Source of the DNA: Paragordius varius
Taxonomy: Eukaryota > Nematomorpha
NCBI GenBank assembly: GCA_964247055.1
Contig: OZ176052.1
Coordinates: 868,001-932,000, forward strand
Length of the DNA: 64,000 nucleotides
Reading direction: 5' to 3'
The notes below the pieces were generated by a model that worked only from the letters and a program-made list of their open reading frames with translations, had not been told where the DNA came from and did no database searches. A program made the position numbers and the translations under genes. This document shows, in pieces, positions 23,001-37,076 of this stretch (within the stretch, counting starts at the first letter, position 1; each line of letters begins with the position of its first letter).

Positions 23001-23466
23001 CAATTCTGCAAGCGTTGAAGGCTCTTTCAATCGTGCATCAAACGCTAAAAACGATGCTTGAAGAAATGTTTCTAAACTTTCTTCGTTAGACTCTAATAAT
23101 TATTGGGTTAGAATATGAGTTAATGTTATAAAAATTATTTTTACTAAGCAAATAAAATACTTTTAGCATATCGTTCGCGTAAAAAGTTTGGAAAATGTTG
23201 AGATACGTATTGGGCAACTTCAGGTCCTATAATTTTAAAGCTGAAAATACCTCCATGACCATCATATACACCAAAAAGTGATATATTTTCCAAGAAATCA
23301 ACAATCATATTGTGTGCATCCTACAATGTAAGGAAGTTAAAATTATTTTTATTACCTCTTGAGCACTTCGCCAACCCTGCATGGATGAATATCCACTATT
23401 GAATTTTTCACTTGTGATATCATGAGAATCTGTTTCAGTATTAGGTTTTGCAAGATAAATGCCCAT
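10533..23466 (-). CDS. PPM1G: Protein phosphatase 1G-like (PP2C family, PPM1G)
   Basis: Metal-dependent Ser/Thr phosphatase. Seventeen exons keep one frame of 946 codons: 23466-23356, 23320-23251, 23226-23161, 23092-22979, 22067-21916, 21019-20920, 18897-18787, 18288-17887, 15823-15595, 15354-15084, 14574-14206, 14022-13753, 12650-12489, 11882-11795, 11590-11461, 11149-11062 and 10640-10533. The N-terminus [10 protein letters not shown] keeps the Gly2 of human MGAYLSQPNT (possible myristoylation). PP2C motifs are [20 protein letters not shown] (near 55-60), [68 protein letters not shown] and [15 protein letters not shown]. The two catalytic halves are separated by an acidic Asn/Ser/Asp/Glu-rich insert (about 120-755) that includes [18 protein letters not shown], matching human AALLHEEATMTIEELL. 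The insert makes the protein much longer than human PPM1G (546). The exon 10 donor (G|GTTTTT) is weak. Confidence 0.95.
11990..12512. repeat. 262-bp tandem duplication across the 3' edge of PPM1G exon 13
   Basis: Two direct copies with an offset of 262 bp; for example TTTTAAAATAAATTA occurs at 11996 and 12258, and ACCTCATCTTCGGG at 12225 and 12487. The right copy holds the true end of exon 13 and its GT donor. The left copy, inside the intron, keeps the last roughly 25 nt of the exon and a GT donor. Confidence 0.85.
13290..13793. repeat. Three tandem units of about 190 bp across the 3' edge of PPM1G exon 12
   Basis: The exon 12 end with its donor (at 13751-13793) is repeated at about 13560 and 13371, giving offsets of about 191 and 189 bp. 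Each unit holds the exon tail related to ATTCCTCAAAAATGGCTT and, farther along, a stretch ACGTTTYGTCTGTWTAATTT that matches the end of the CGGACAAAACG inverted-repeat family. The leftmost unit is the most diverged. Only the rightmost unit is in frame with the gene. Confidence 0.8.
15900..17075 (+). mobile_element. LINE (non-LTR retrotransposon) 3' relic in PPM1G intron 8
   Basis: The plus strand carries broken pieces of a non-LTR reverse transcriptase, 3' part: [18 protein letters not shown] followed by CTPEI at about 16518-16590 (the post-catalytic 'tYLGS.is.DG...EI' segment), a LFYGC...[20 protein letters not shown] stretch at 16705-16790 and [13 protein letters not shown] near 16910-16950. 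Several frames are used and stops are frequent, so it is dead. The subfamily cannot be fixed from so little. It lies antisense to PPM1G. Confidence 0.65.
17430..17830. repeat. Diverged tandem repeats in PPM1G intron 8
   Basis: The motif TTAATTAATTTTGGTTTATC and close variants recur near 17488, 17675 and 17755, each followed by CA/AAC-rich sequence. They are spaced irregularly, as in an old tandem array. Confidence 0.4.
19153..19703 (+). repeat. MITE, CTTCGATTCAAATTGGGG family, copy 1
   Basis: About 550 bp in PPM1G intron 6, starting CTTCGATTCAAATTGGGGT and ending CCCCAATTTGAATCGAAG, a near-perfect inverted pair. The interior (GGAAACGGTCCCAATTTAAA near 19220, the CATTTGACACATGTC region near 19490, GCAAAATTTTGCCATGG near 19605) is shared with the copies at 44139-44661 and 63713-64000. 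Confidence 0.85.
20031..20061. repeat. AT microsatellite
   Basis: Uninterrupted (TA)n in PPM1G intron 6. Similar tracts lie at about 13138-13158, 18958-18981, 23621-23660, 33098-33141, 54181-54214, 54658-54682, 55210-55251, 61345-61371 and 63013-63033. Confidence 0.9.
20080..20222. repeat. Foldback minisatellite element, copy B (partial)
   Basis: Holds the half-element ATAATGAGTTATATTAGTTC, GAAAACACATAATTTATTTT, three 21-bp units and the end CAATTGTAAATGGTAT. The other inverted end is absent. It lies in PPM1G intron 6. Confidence 0.85.
20392..20699. repeat. Foldback minisatellite element, copy C (complete)
   Basis: Reference copy of the family, about 308 bp. It starts TATACCATTTACA followed by four units of CAATTCAAATTCACCC type. 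A core of about 200 bp follows (ATTATGTGTTTTCGAACTAA, TAATATAACTCGTTATTAAT, ATATCTTTATGGCATAGTTT), then the inverted units GAATTTGAATTGTTTAAGGG and TTGTAAATGGTATA. The two ends are inverted repeats of each other, so the whole can fold into a long hairpin. No reading frame is meaningful. It lies in PPM1G intron 6. Confidence 0.9.
20700..20780. repeat. Foldback minisatellite element, copy D (half copy)
   Basis: Directly abuts copy C. It holds TTCGAAAACACATGATTTTA, three 21-bp units and the TTGTAAATGGTATA end, without the opposite arm. Confidence 0.8.
21045..21297. repeat. MITE, CAGTAAAAATTGAAATTATACGG family, copy in PPM1G intron 5
   Basis: The right end reads AAATATTTGTCTTTTAATTT, then GTCCGTAAAATTTCAATTTT and TACTGTA. 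The left part holds AAATATAAAGACAAAAATTT but has lost the terminal bases. Related copies lie at 22665-22920, 41408-41634, 47404-47672, 55062-55404 and about 63315-63590. Confidence 0.7.
22178..22472. repeat. Foldback minisatellite element, copy E (complete)
   Basis: Starts ATACCATTTACAATTAAAA with four CCCTTGAACAATTAAAATTCA-type units and ends with three inverted units and GTAAATGGTATA. The core is inverted relative to copy C. It lies in PPM1G intron 4. Confidence 0.85.
22665..22920. repeat. MITE, CAGTAAAAATTGAAATTATACGG family, diverged copy in PPM1G intron 4
   Basis: The left part holds ACAAAACGTGAAAACAAAAA and GACAAATATTT; the right part holds GTTTTGTCTTTAAAATTTTA and ATTTTTATCGTA. The ends match the family with several changes. 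Confidence 0.55.
23227..23355 (-). other. Two very short introns of PPM1G
   Basis: Intron 1 is 23355-23321 (35 nt) and intron 2 is 23250-23227 (24 nt); both have GT...AG ends. Intron 1 removal joins SAQE to DAHN exactly as in other PPM1G proteins. Intron 2 splits the Gly codon of DGHGG; its length is a multiple of three and it holds no stop, so retention would add eight residues (IFSFKIIG) next to the metal-binding motif. Confidence 0.75.
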
Positions 23467-23617
23467 TTCGTAACGTAATTTTAATTGGTGCGGTACCCCA
23501 TCACTATTTTAAATCCGAATGTAAAAAGGTGATAACGCATTGAAAATATTCTTCTTTTCAAAAATAGCTCTTTCTTTACAATATTGGAAAAGAATTGGGA
23601 AAAAAACATATTTTTAA

Positions 23618-23663
<46 letters not shown>

Positions 23664-24216
23664 TGTAAACATTTATTTTCAACGCTCTAATATATATCTC
23701 TTAAAATATGCAGATATATTTATTTTCTTATTTTAATTAGCTAATTAAAAAAATTTCAAAAACCTATATATTTATTACATATTGTGAATTGTTTATATAT
23801 AATACATAACATTTCCCAAAACCGCTCATCATCTTAGCGAGATATAAGTAATTCATAAAGTAGTAGTTCTCCTTAATTTCAAAAATGGTAGAATATAAAA
23901 TTAAGCCTGTGTATCTATTATTAGGACATATCCTAAATAAATTCATCTGTAATTTTGTTTAAGGCATTTGAGTAATTTCACATGTAATTGAATAAAATCG
24001 AAGGCTAAGATAGTGATAATGATGATTTTCCTCAGATAGGGCATTCTAATAAGAATAATAATTTACTCATCATTCAATATTAAGTTTTATAGTATACAAT
24101 ATGGTAAATAAATTTTAAATATTTTTCGGAGATTAATTTATTCTCCTATACTGAACTATAAGCTTCAAGATTAAAATAAACCTCGAAAATTAGGTTTAAA
24201 ATATAAGAATTAATCA
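23467..24216. other. Intergenic; 5' flank of PPM1G
   Basis: Probable 5' untranslated region and promoter side of PPM1G, with a long AT microsatellite at 23621-23660. No gene is visible; the short open frames here look random. Confidence 0.5.
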
Positions 24217-25244
24217 TGGGTCGGGTGATAAATAAGTCGCACTTGACTTGTAAGCCAAGCGTGGCAAGTTGAGCAAGATTACTTAAGCCAGCAAGTGTAC
24301 ACTTGAAGATCGGTGATAAAAAAAACACTTAAGTCAAGTCTTTTGCTTATGAATGTAACAGTTTTTTGCCACCCAATTCGAATTTTATGGAAACTTTTTT
24401 GATCATTTTCAACCAAATTTTATGAAATAAGGCACAAAAAGATAAACAATTAATACAATATGCATTTATTGAAGTTTTTCAAACTCACTGGCACGTATCT
24501 TATTTAATATATAGAGTTTTCTAAATTGTGAGCCTGGTAATAATTTTTAGATTGATGAAACCATTCGCCCTTAAAACACTTTCCATTATTATACCACACT
24601 ACTTTTATTTGGAGTCCAGTTGCATATATATTGAGATGTTGATACAATATAACATAATTATTTTTAATTGATTACAAACATTACATTCGAAATAAATTTA
24701 TGATGAAATAAATTCTTTACATTGGTTAATAGTGAAGTTTTGCTTATAAAGATTTAAAATTTTACAAAAATATTTAATTATTAATTTTAAGAAATTTTCG
24801 AGAATCCAATTTTTTTTGCGGTCACGGAATTGATGTATTTAGCATATTTTTATATGCCATGTTATTAAATATTAGCAGAGTTTTTCTATAAATTTATCCT
24901 CTTTTATATCCACCCAATGAATAAATTAATTAGCCAAAGTTTATAAAATTAACAACTTATAGCATTAACAAAGGTTTAAATTACATATAAAACCTAAATT
25001 TTATACAAAAATAGTTTCCAAAATAATTTTATCCATATTTTTAAATCTGTCAAGTGTGCCCAACACCACACTTGCAAAATCTTTAAGTTTTACTTGATCA
25101 TATGATTTTTTATCACCTCCTTATCAAGTTTTCTTGCTTGACTTAAATCGTGTAATGTTAAATATTTTTTATCACATGAAAGCAAGCCATGACTTGAAAA
25201 ACTTGCAAGTCAAGTCAAAAAAATTTTTTTATCACCCGACCCCA
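24217..25244. mobile_element. Inverted-repeat DNA element with TGGGTCGGGTGATAAA ends
   Basis: About 1.03 kb, starting TGGGTCGGGTGATAAA and ending TTTTATCACCCGACCCCA. Next to both ends lie repeated ACTTGACTTGTAAG/CTTGCAAGTCAAGTC-type subterminal motifs in inverted orientation. There is no transposase frame, so it looks like a non-autonomous DNA transposon; the superfamily is not clear from the ends. Confidence 0.7.
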
Positions 25245-25279
25245 TATACTCAAATGTGTTGAAAAATATATATTAGAGG

Positions 25280-26660
25280 TGTGATGCGGCCTGCAAATTT
25301 TTTTGATATGTTTTATTATCATGTTTTTTCTAATTGCTACAAACCAATATATATTGGATAAATTCCTATTACACTGGGTCGGGCAAAACTAAGAGGTTTT
25401 TTTCCAAAAAGGGGGTCAGCTATCCAAGACGCATGTAAATGATAAAAAGATTTACTTTGAAATTTCACACCTCCTAACCTATTAACGTAGTTTTATACCT
25501 CAGAGCAATTTGAAATTTATATCTTAAAAATTATTATAAGTATTAGGCCAAATTTAAAAATATGCTTTTTAAGCTTTTTAGGCACATGCGGGGAAAAATC
25601 GTAAAATAAATGTGAAGTTGTAAAAAAATTCTCATATTTGCCGCCGTTTTTCTTTTTTTATGAACAACCATAAATGTATTTTTTGGTTAGAAAATGTGAT
25701 ATTAAGATAACTTTTAAATTATTTTACCAGCATTGATATTTAATTTTTAATATAAGCCAGTTTCATTCTTGTTTTGGAACCTACTTAACACTTTATTACC
25801 TTTTCACTTTTTTGTCCTGCTTAACCTTTTTGGGTAGTTTTATCCAGAGCTCAATTCTGTAAATAAACTACAGTTTTTAAAGTTATTTTAATTCAAATTT
25901 AATTATGATACATTCTCCTCATGTTTAGAAATAGGCTTATATTTTTTGGAGATTTGTGACTTCTACAGTAAATTGGGACACCCATAAATCACGATTGAAA
26001 CGAACACCTGATAATAAAATCAACATTTATTAAATGTTTGCTAATAAAATGTAGCCTGAAATCTTCTTCCAGTTAATTATGTACATTTTCTAACCATAAT
26101 ATATATTTGTTTGCCTGTTGCATTAGCGATCATAAAAAATTTATAAAAAAATGACGGAAAAATAGTTTGAGATGAGGATTTTTTACAATTTTGCAACTTT
26201 TTTAACAATTTTTTTAGCATAATGGGCCCAAAAAGCTAAAGAAAGCATATTATTTATTTCGGCCGATACTTTATTTAATTACTTTTTATGTTCAAATCGC
26301 TCTGGTAAACTACCTTAAAAGGTAATGGAGTGTTAAGATTCTGGAACAGGCAGTGTTCAACACGCGGCCTTCCGAGATTATGTGCGGCCCGAAAAAATTT
26401 GAAAATCCATAATTTGCAAATATACACACAAAATTTTAGCAAAATTGACATCTATAAACAAATTATTAAATAAGTCCACCCAATTGGCAATTAAATAATT
26501 TGTTACTCTGAGCAATTTCACAGTCTTTTGTTTAAATCTAATGAAATATTTAATAATGCCTATAACATTTTAAATAATGTCAGCCAGGTTTTACAAACAA
26601 AAGTGCGGCCCAAGTGGGAAAAAACTGAAAATATTAGCTCTTTTATCGAATACGGGAGAA
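25280..26660. mobile_element. hAT-like non-autonomous relics
   Basis: Contains GATGCGGCCTGCAAA (25283), a TTGCCGCCGTTTTTCTTTTT stretch (25640) and CAGTGTTCAACACGCGGCCT (26350) followed by GTGCGGCCCG, all repeated in similar form near 42500-42990 and partly near 59490-59930. Such CAG...GCGGCC ends are common in hAT elements. The borders cannot be set with certainty. Confidence 0.4.
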
Positions 26661-26910
26661 CAGGGTTCCGTAATTAACATCCAACAACTTAATGAGTTCC
26701 TTATTTACAAGTTTAAGCTCGGGGTATAAAACTCCCCAAAATGCAATTGTGCAAAAAAAGGTAATAATATTAAATGGGCCTGCACGTTTCCCCGGCACAA
26801 CGTTTAATTTTACATTTATATAAATTATTAGGATATGAGTTTGAATTATTTTAGACGATATAATAAATAAATTTTATGTTACCGCAGTGTCAAATTAATT
26901 TTGAAATATA

Positions 26911-27012
26911 AAGTGGCGTATGGTATAAAAAAACAAACAGTTTGCTGTTACTTATGTTTCCATATTTTTAACATTAAATTTAATAAAACATTTTTACTCC
27001 ATACCCTATTTT
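26911..27012. repeat. Short MITE, CAGTAGCGTATGGTA family, diverged copy c
   Basis: Left end AAAGTGGCGTATGGTATAAA, right end TTTTTACTCCATACCCTATT; about 100 bp, degenerate. Confidence 0.45.
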
Positions 27013-28685
27013 AATAAGAAATACCGCTGAAGCTAATGATTAAATTAATTGTCAAAAGGGAAATACTACACCAGGATCGATATAACACGTCTCATCGAGG
27101 CATCTTGTTAGCCACGTTATTTATATCTTAGCATAGTCGGCGTTAATATCTAAAACGCGCTTGACTAAAATTTTTGCCGATAAATGGCAAAATAATCCTG
27201 ATTTAATTGATATTGTTAGGTTTTCCGAAACCGTACTTCAAAGCACACATGGTGGAGACCCCAACTGAAAAATTGCTTTTATACAATAAAACCATTTGTA
27301 AAACCATTTTTATATGGTAGCATATTTTACAGAGTTTGACCCCTAACTAATTTAAAAAAAGCGCTGAGCTAAAAATTTATGCTTTTTTTACTAGGAATAA
27401 CTAAAACCTTTGTTTTTATAGTCTCATAACTTGGGCCAAAAACTTCTCCAAAAAGAAGACTTATTTTTTGCTAAAAAGGGGAAACCACTATATACTGGGA
27501 CTAATTTAAAAAAGGCTAAGCTTATCGGCAAAAATTTCAAAGATTATCTCAAAGCCAATAGACTAAATTTTTCAATATATAGTGCAACAAAGGCTGAATT
27601 GAATTTGATACATTTTACACCAAATAGTTGATAATCATCCGTTATCTTTTAATATACTCGGACATTTAGAAATTTTGTGTGCTATTCAACTGTTTGATAT
27701 TACCCAAAAAACTATTTTTAATTTCATTTATTTATATATCAGATATGTGTGGTAGTAAAGATTGATGAAACATGGGCAATAAACAATTATATAATCATAT
27801 AATATAAATGAAATTGATGATGACAATGTTGTAATCTAATATATGGATATAACTATTTTCAAAATAAAATATGATATCAAAATATTTTCATGAATATCAT
27901 GTTTTAAACAATATAATTATTATATAACTTTTAGCAATGATCTTAAACTAATTGACTATAAGGTAAAGGGTGGTAACATAATGGCCAATATAAAAAGTTA
28001 AACTTGGATGGGGTCAAAACAAACATTTTAGTAAAAGCCCCAATAAACCGTTAAAGAGTTAATGAAAAAAGGTGGAAATCTAAGGTTTTGATAAGATCAT
28101 TGAAAGTTGTGGTTGGTTGATGAATAGTATATATATGCTGATAAATAAATATTTTAAAGAAAGCCAAATTTATATAGTTATAATAAGGGGAAAAGAGAGG
28201 CAGGTTAGGGTTAAGAAGGCTTTTGTAATAAACTAGTTATGATTATAATTGGCAACTTTAGTATATTAATTTAATGTAAAGAAAAAATTGTTATTGATAG
28301 AGGGGAATATAGGGATAAATTAATCATCACATAAGCCGATGTATGGACATTGAAAAAAACTAATTTTGAAATTGATTTGGGCGTAATACTAAAAGAAGGG
28401 CCAACAGAGCTTAGTATCGATTGTTAGAAAAAAGTTGTATTATGAAAAATAAAATAGTGGTTATGCTTAAAAGCGTATATACAACGTATGATGCAACTAT
28501 AAGATATACATAAAAAGGAGCACATTATGGCACAATCATATTTATTAGACTTGAAAAAATTTTCTCCATCTAAATATTGATTGTTGATGATGAACTAGGG
28601 CTAATAACTATATGAATATTTTTTGGATTTTGTGTATAATATATGTTTTTTGTGTGATAAAGACCAGTTATAATAAATTTTGTTA
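27013..28685. other. Intergenic, no gene seen
   Basis: A/T-rich sequence between the repeat block and the Pho/YY1 stop codon. An open frame of 66 codons at 27431-27631 has no recognisable family and no splice context. The part next to 28685 is probably the Pho/YY1 3' untranslated region. Confidence 0.45.
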
Positions 28686-31805
<3,120 letters not shown>

Positions 31806-32845
31806 ATCAAAAGGAGAGATGAATGAATGCAAAAAGCGTATACGGCATTTATAGTAAAGCGTAATAAGCGTAAATGACTAAAGTATGCATGAACATCAGT
31901 TGAAAGTATTTTTATAATTATTATTTTAAAAAAGCAAATATTAATTTAATATATTAATACTAATTTTAAATTAATTACAGGGTAAGTTGCGTTTTTGATA
32001 AGAAAGTATATTTTTTAAGAACAAACGTATCTTAATTTGTTCTCAAATATAATTAGGCAATTTATTGATTATATTTTATAAGGATGGGTTAATACTCTTA
32101 TTTCTTTGTAGACATAATAATTATCAAAAAGAGGCAATATGTTGTTCATTTTATTTTTTGAGATAAACTACCCCTGCTTGTTTTGTGACGATTTTTAGAT
32201 GACATGGTTGTGATGATTAGTGATGAGGGTAGGTTATTTTTTTTGTCAATGATATCAATAATTCTACATTTAAAATAGCAATCGCCTGTAAAAGTAATAA
32301 CTGTTAATATATATATATATATTCCGAAGCAAAATGTATCAGGATTATCAGGATGCTTTTGGTTTGACCCTTACGAATGATATTATAAAGTTTTTCAGCT
32401 TCATTAAATATACTAAAATATATCGTAAATACTTTTAAAGAATTAAAATTTTTTATAATTATAATATTCCTAAAGTTAAAGAGTTAGAACTCGCATACTT
32501 TTTACGAAATAAATTTGAATTTCGGCCAAAATAGGTTTAAGTTCATCAAACGATTTCTCATACTTTTGTAGTTTACAACAATTAAAAGCAAAGAGCGAAA
32601 TTTTAACGTTTTTAAAATTAGAAATCTATATTAAATTTTGACTTTATGAGATAAAATGTATTACTCTCGTTAAATGTATGTATTCAATCAATAATTCCCA
32701 TGGTTTTATTGGTTTCGTTGATAAGATTAAAAATCTTATAGGTGTTAGGTAATTAACGAGTGTTTTAGAAAAATATACAATAATTAAAATCAAGACTATA
32801 TTAAATTTAAATACTTAATTTTTTAAAATTTGTCCTGATCTTTAA
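31806..32845. other. Intergenic, 5' flank of pho
   Basis: No coding region is visible. The first few hundred bases upstream of 31805 should hold the pho promoter and 5' untranslated region, but I cannot point to a clear core promoter. Confidence 0.4.
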
Positions 32846-33092
32846 TCAGGGCTTCTAACCGGTTCCAAAAAAGTGAAACCGAAACCGGCGTGGCTCCATG
32901 ACGGTTGGAAACCGTCATGGTGTCTAAGAGATTAATAATGGAATCAAAGCAGTTCCTAAAATCATAAAACCGGAACGGGGCGATTCCTGAGCAAGTAGAA
33001 CCGGAATTGGGCTGTTTTTTAAATTTTAACGGTTCTAAAACCGGTTCTTTACATTTGGAAGTGGTTTTACATTGATCCTAATCTTTAGTATA

Positions 33093-33144
<52 letters not shown>

Positions 33145-33935
33145 TAATTCCTTTTTATATTATATAAAATGGCAAAATGCTTTATCATATCGGAGCACTA
33201 AATGTATACCTAATATCGTATTCTGATCTGAATATACCCTAATGTAACTCTAGATGAGAGAAATTTTAATACTTTTTAATAACTGTGGCTTGAAATCGAT
33301 TTTGGGACCGAATGCGGTTTTTCCCCTGTTTTACCACTTATATATAACATTAACTCATTTTTCCCGTTATGGGTAAATGATTATGGACGCTATAGTATAT
33401 AGTTTTGTTGAAATTTACGCATTAAAAAGTTATTTAGAGCACATATTTTAGAATTATTGAACTAAAAATATAAAAAAGAGTAACCTGGATAAATTCATCG
33501 TATTCCCCTTTTTCTAAGCTATTGGAGGACCCCAATATAGTTTATGGCTTTACCAGATTAATTACTGCGTAAGTAATTATGTCAATAGTTCTCTTCAAGT
33601 GTTAAGGGAAAATTTTAAAATAATTGTCAATGTGTTCAATATATTCTAATAGGATGCGAGAAAAAAAATATTAACACGAGATCGATTTATTAAAAAAATT
33701 ATATATACAACAAATTTTAATATCAGGATGGTCATTACATTTTAATGGGAAGCCAGAAAAAAATGTTATCATACCAAATTTCAATAATAATTTAAGTAAT
33801 ATATTATATTTTAATAAAAACATATGGAAACCAGGTACCTTGAATGTTTAACCGCTGGCTCCTAAGAATTGGAACCGGAATCGGGTTGGTTTAAACCCAA
33901 CATAACCGGGTCCTGCTAACCGGGGTTTGGTCTCT
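32846..33935. mobile_element. Possible hAT-like element with CAGGGCTTCTAACCGG end
   Basis: Left end CAGGGCTTCTAACCGGTTCC with repeated AACCGG/CCGGTT motifs to about 33060; the right side carries AACCGGGTCCTGCTAACCGG at about 33885-33910. A long AT microsatellite lies inside (33098-33141). The ends are plausible for a hAT-type element, but the right border and any target duplication are not clear. Confidence 0.35.
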
Positions 33936-34049
33936 GTTTTCAACGATATTAACATGCACAATTTGATTATAACACAACAACACAATTAGTACAAATTGAT
34001 GTATATATGTTTAAGATTTTTTATCTTATATAAAAATATGAGTGAAAGT

Positions 34050-35190
34050 TTTAGTCGTTTCGCAAGAAACCATGTGTAATCATAAGTCTCAACCGGGTTT
34101 TCGAGAAAACAAGTAATTTTTAAAGTATTCAACATCGGGTTCTACACATTTTACCCATTTCTCAGGCACATATGTATGATATGCCATAAAAACCGAATGT
34201 CTTTTGCGGCAAACCATTTGCCAAGAGCCATTTCCTAGCGGCTTCGAAAATATTGAAGCGGTGCTGGGCAAGTACATGCTCCATTGATGCGAAGTTGTAT
34301 TAGCTAGATGGCGCCATATGTAGAGACTTATGCGGATGCGAAAAAATATCGCTGAAGCGATTTTAAGTAATTTTCATTTGTTTTGCTGTGTGACGCAAAT
34401 TGTTTGATAAATATATTTTTTAGGCCTTCCGGCCATTCCAGTCGTTTTTCAATTAGTGCATGGTTTAAATTAATGTTGTCGATAGCGTTATATATTAACG
34501 GTTTCACCTGACTTCGGACGTTTTTATTACACAATACTGCTCTGGTTCCACCGCATACAGTGAAATGACTTCTTTCCGAGGCAATTTAACCTTACTGTTA
34601 AATTATTAACGGATTGGCAAGATACGCACGATTTTTTCCACTTTGGTTTTACGCATAAAACTTGTCATCATCAGTCACAATTCAGTGTAAAATATTTAGC
34701 TTTCGTGCGATAAAACGGATTCAACATGTTACTTTGCCATTTTTGGATTTAACGTTCATTCGAAATGTGTAGGAGCCATTTAAAGAATTATTGCATTCTT
34801 CAATTTCTCTTATTGTTTCTTGTAATATGTGTATTGCTTCTGTTAATTAACCTTTTAACGTTGGGTCAAAATACTCTTGTTATCATCTCCGCAGTTGTTT
34901 TGTAAAATTACAATTTTTAAATTGAAACCATGTTTTCCACATGTGGTAATCGAGAGAGCGTGTCCATATGTTTTTGCTAAAAAACGATAACTTCCAACAA
35001 CCTTTTAGTTCTAATAGCAATGCAGACGAATTCTTTTTCAGGCACAGAATTCGCATGATTACTAAATGATAAAAAAAGGACGTTAGTTTTTGGAGGATTC
35101 ACCTTGTGTGAGTTTGTCGATTAATGTCAGATGACGAATGGGGTATATGTTAAACTAAACGACTGCGTACTTTTCGACGTCATACCTAAA
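34050..35190 (-). mobile_element. Mariner transposase relic 2
   Basis: Minus-strand mariner relic. The C-terminal part is readable at about 34277-34089 (GKWFA-like SWQMVCRKRH, then WVKCVEPDVEYFKNYLF, matching mariner 'RWEKCVASDGQYFE...') and the catalytic-domain part at 34534-34328 (NHALIEKRLEWPEGLKN). Many stops and frameshifts show that it is dead. It is related to relic 3 at 50130-51320: both carry CTGCGTACTTTTC near the right end. Confidence 0.8.
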
Positions 35191-37076
35191 TTAAAGCGGT
35201 GATAAATTACACTAGTCGACAAATTTGGACATTTTTAAGCACCACCACTCAAACTTAAATTATGACTAATTTCAGTGTTTTAAAACCGAATTTGAAAAAA
35301 TTTTTGATCCCGCCAATCAGAATTTTGAAATTTTATAGGTTTTTTAATTTTTCAAAAATAAGAGAAAATCGAGGGAAAATTAAATATAACTTTATAATAA
35401 AATGTTATTATATTATAAACTTAATATCATTTAATAAAGCGTTTTAAACTCTATTTTTTGAATATAAATATGTCATTTAAATATCAGAGAGAAAAAAATA
35501 GTACGGACTTAAACGTCAAAATTTAGTCTTTTTTTTCAAGTGAATTTTTAACACATATAAATTTTTTTTAAAAAAATACTAAAAAAGGCATTCTATGGTT
35601 TAAACCTTCGGCTTTCAGGTGGGCTATATTTTTTTTGTTAGATTTCGTTCTTTCGAGTACTTATTAGCCTTTTTCTCTTGAGTTGGTTCTTATAAAAAAT
35701 CCTTTATTTATACCTAGTGGATATACCTTATTTTTTTAAATTATTGGTTGTTTTCTATTTTGAATTTCAGATGGATGTTGTGTAGCCACTTTTAGTAGAA
35801 TTTATTGTTGTGGGGTTGGACCATTTGTATTTACCTAATTTATATTTTAATTGTAGAATTTATCTAACTTTATTCTGTAAGTTGGTTAATTTGACATGTC
35901 AATTTGCATGGATTTTGCTTGAAAGTCTCTCTTATCGGGCTCTACGATTACTTATTGTTATCTTTGCCATATCTGGCATAATTATAGGATCGCTTGGGGG
36001 ATTTGCAGAATTTGTGCAGCCGCCCGGATCTATCACACTATACTAAGCCCTTTTAGATTTTTAATACTTTGGCTCTTAGCTTGTTTAGTATCTTATTTAA
36101 TGCCTAGAATTTGTTATCCATGCATGGAATATTACTTGTATCGACTTGCTTGTTTGAATATTTAAACATATGTTCACGAGGAATGATTGTTATTTTTGAA
36201 TTAAATACAAATTTAAAAATTAAATTTTGGAAAAATCCTATTGGTGGCCTCAATTTTCTTTTTTGTTTTGGCCTTTCCATGCCATTAGGTATCAGAAAAT
36301 GCAAAAATAATGGGGTGGTGCAAAACCTTGTTGAGCAGTGTTATAAACTCTGATAGTTATATAGTTATGGACCAGTTGGTTCTAAAAAGTTTAGTCTTCT
36401 AAAATGCACACTAGGTACCCCTAAATTAAATACTATGATGTAATAATTTGATTACCCCCAATTATTAATGAACTTTGGTAGTTTAATAAATTATATTTAA
36501 AATTTAATTGTGTATTTTATTAATTGTGGACAAATATTATATCGTATCGTATTACAACGTAAAATATGGGCTAAATTTTTTCCCTTTTTAGACTTGATAA
36601 ATTCAATATCTAAATCAAAACAAATTTTCCAGCTAATTAAATATTGTTTTTTGTTTTTTTCTCTAACGCTAATAAATAATATTATATAATTATCACACAT
36701 TTATACCTCTTTATATCACATATAAAATATACTTTTCAAGCAATAAAAACGTCTTACAACTATTTTTTTCATCGATTATATGTTTACTTAATAAATATAT
36801 AGAGTTTACCTACCATATATTTATTTATTTGCAATGTAAATCTTCGAATTTTTATTTCCATAATTCATGGTCATTTGCGATTCTATATAATTTATTTTCC
36901 TTATTAAAAACGCTGACTCATGCCATAAACGTAAAACATTGCATCTTCTGTTTTTCTATTCCTTGAAGAAAAAAAAATAGTATCTATTTAATTTTTTAAC
37001 TTATCGTTTTTTCACCTATATCATCGTACCTTTACGCCACACTTGAAACCTAAATCAAATCTATTTAATAATTATA
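35191..37076. other. Intergenic; unassigned sequence upstream of the LRR gene
   Basis: Mostly low-complexity A/T. The part at about 35770-36350 is less A/T-rich and has modest open frames on both strands, for example 35810-36046 on the plus strand, but none matches a family I know; it may be an old transposon relic. The last few hundred bases are the presumed promoter side of the LRR gene. Confidence 0.4.

Noticed and set aside
27431-27631. 66-codon plus-strand frame rich in Lys
   Set aside because: No family, no splice context, and composition like the surrounding A/T-rich DNA.
31806-31832. An upstream start of Pho/YY1 at 31832
   Set aside because: The codon there is TTG; true ATG codons follow at 31805 and 31796.
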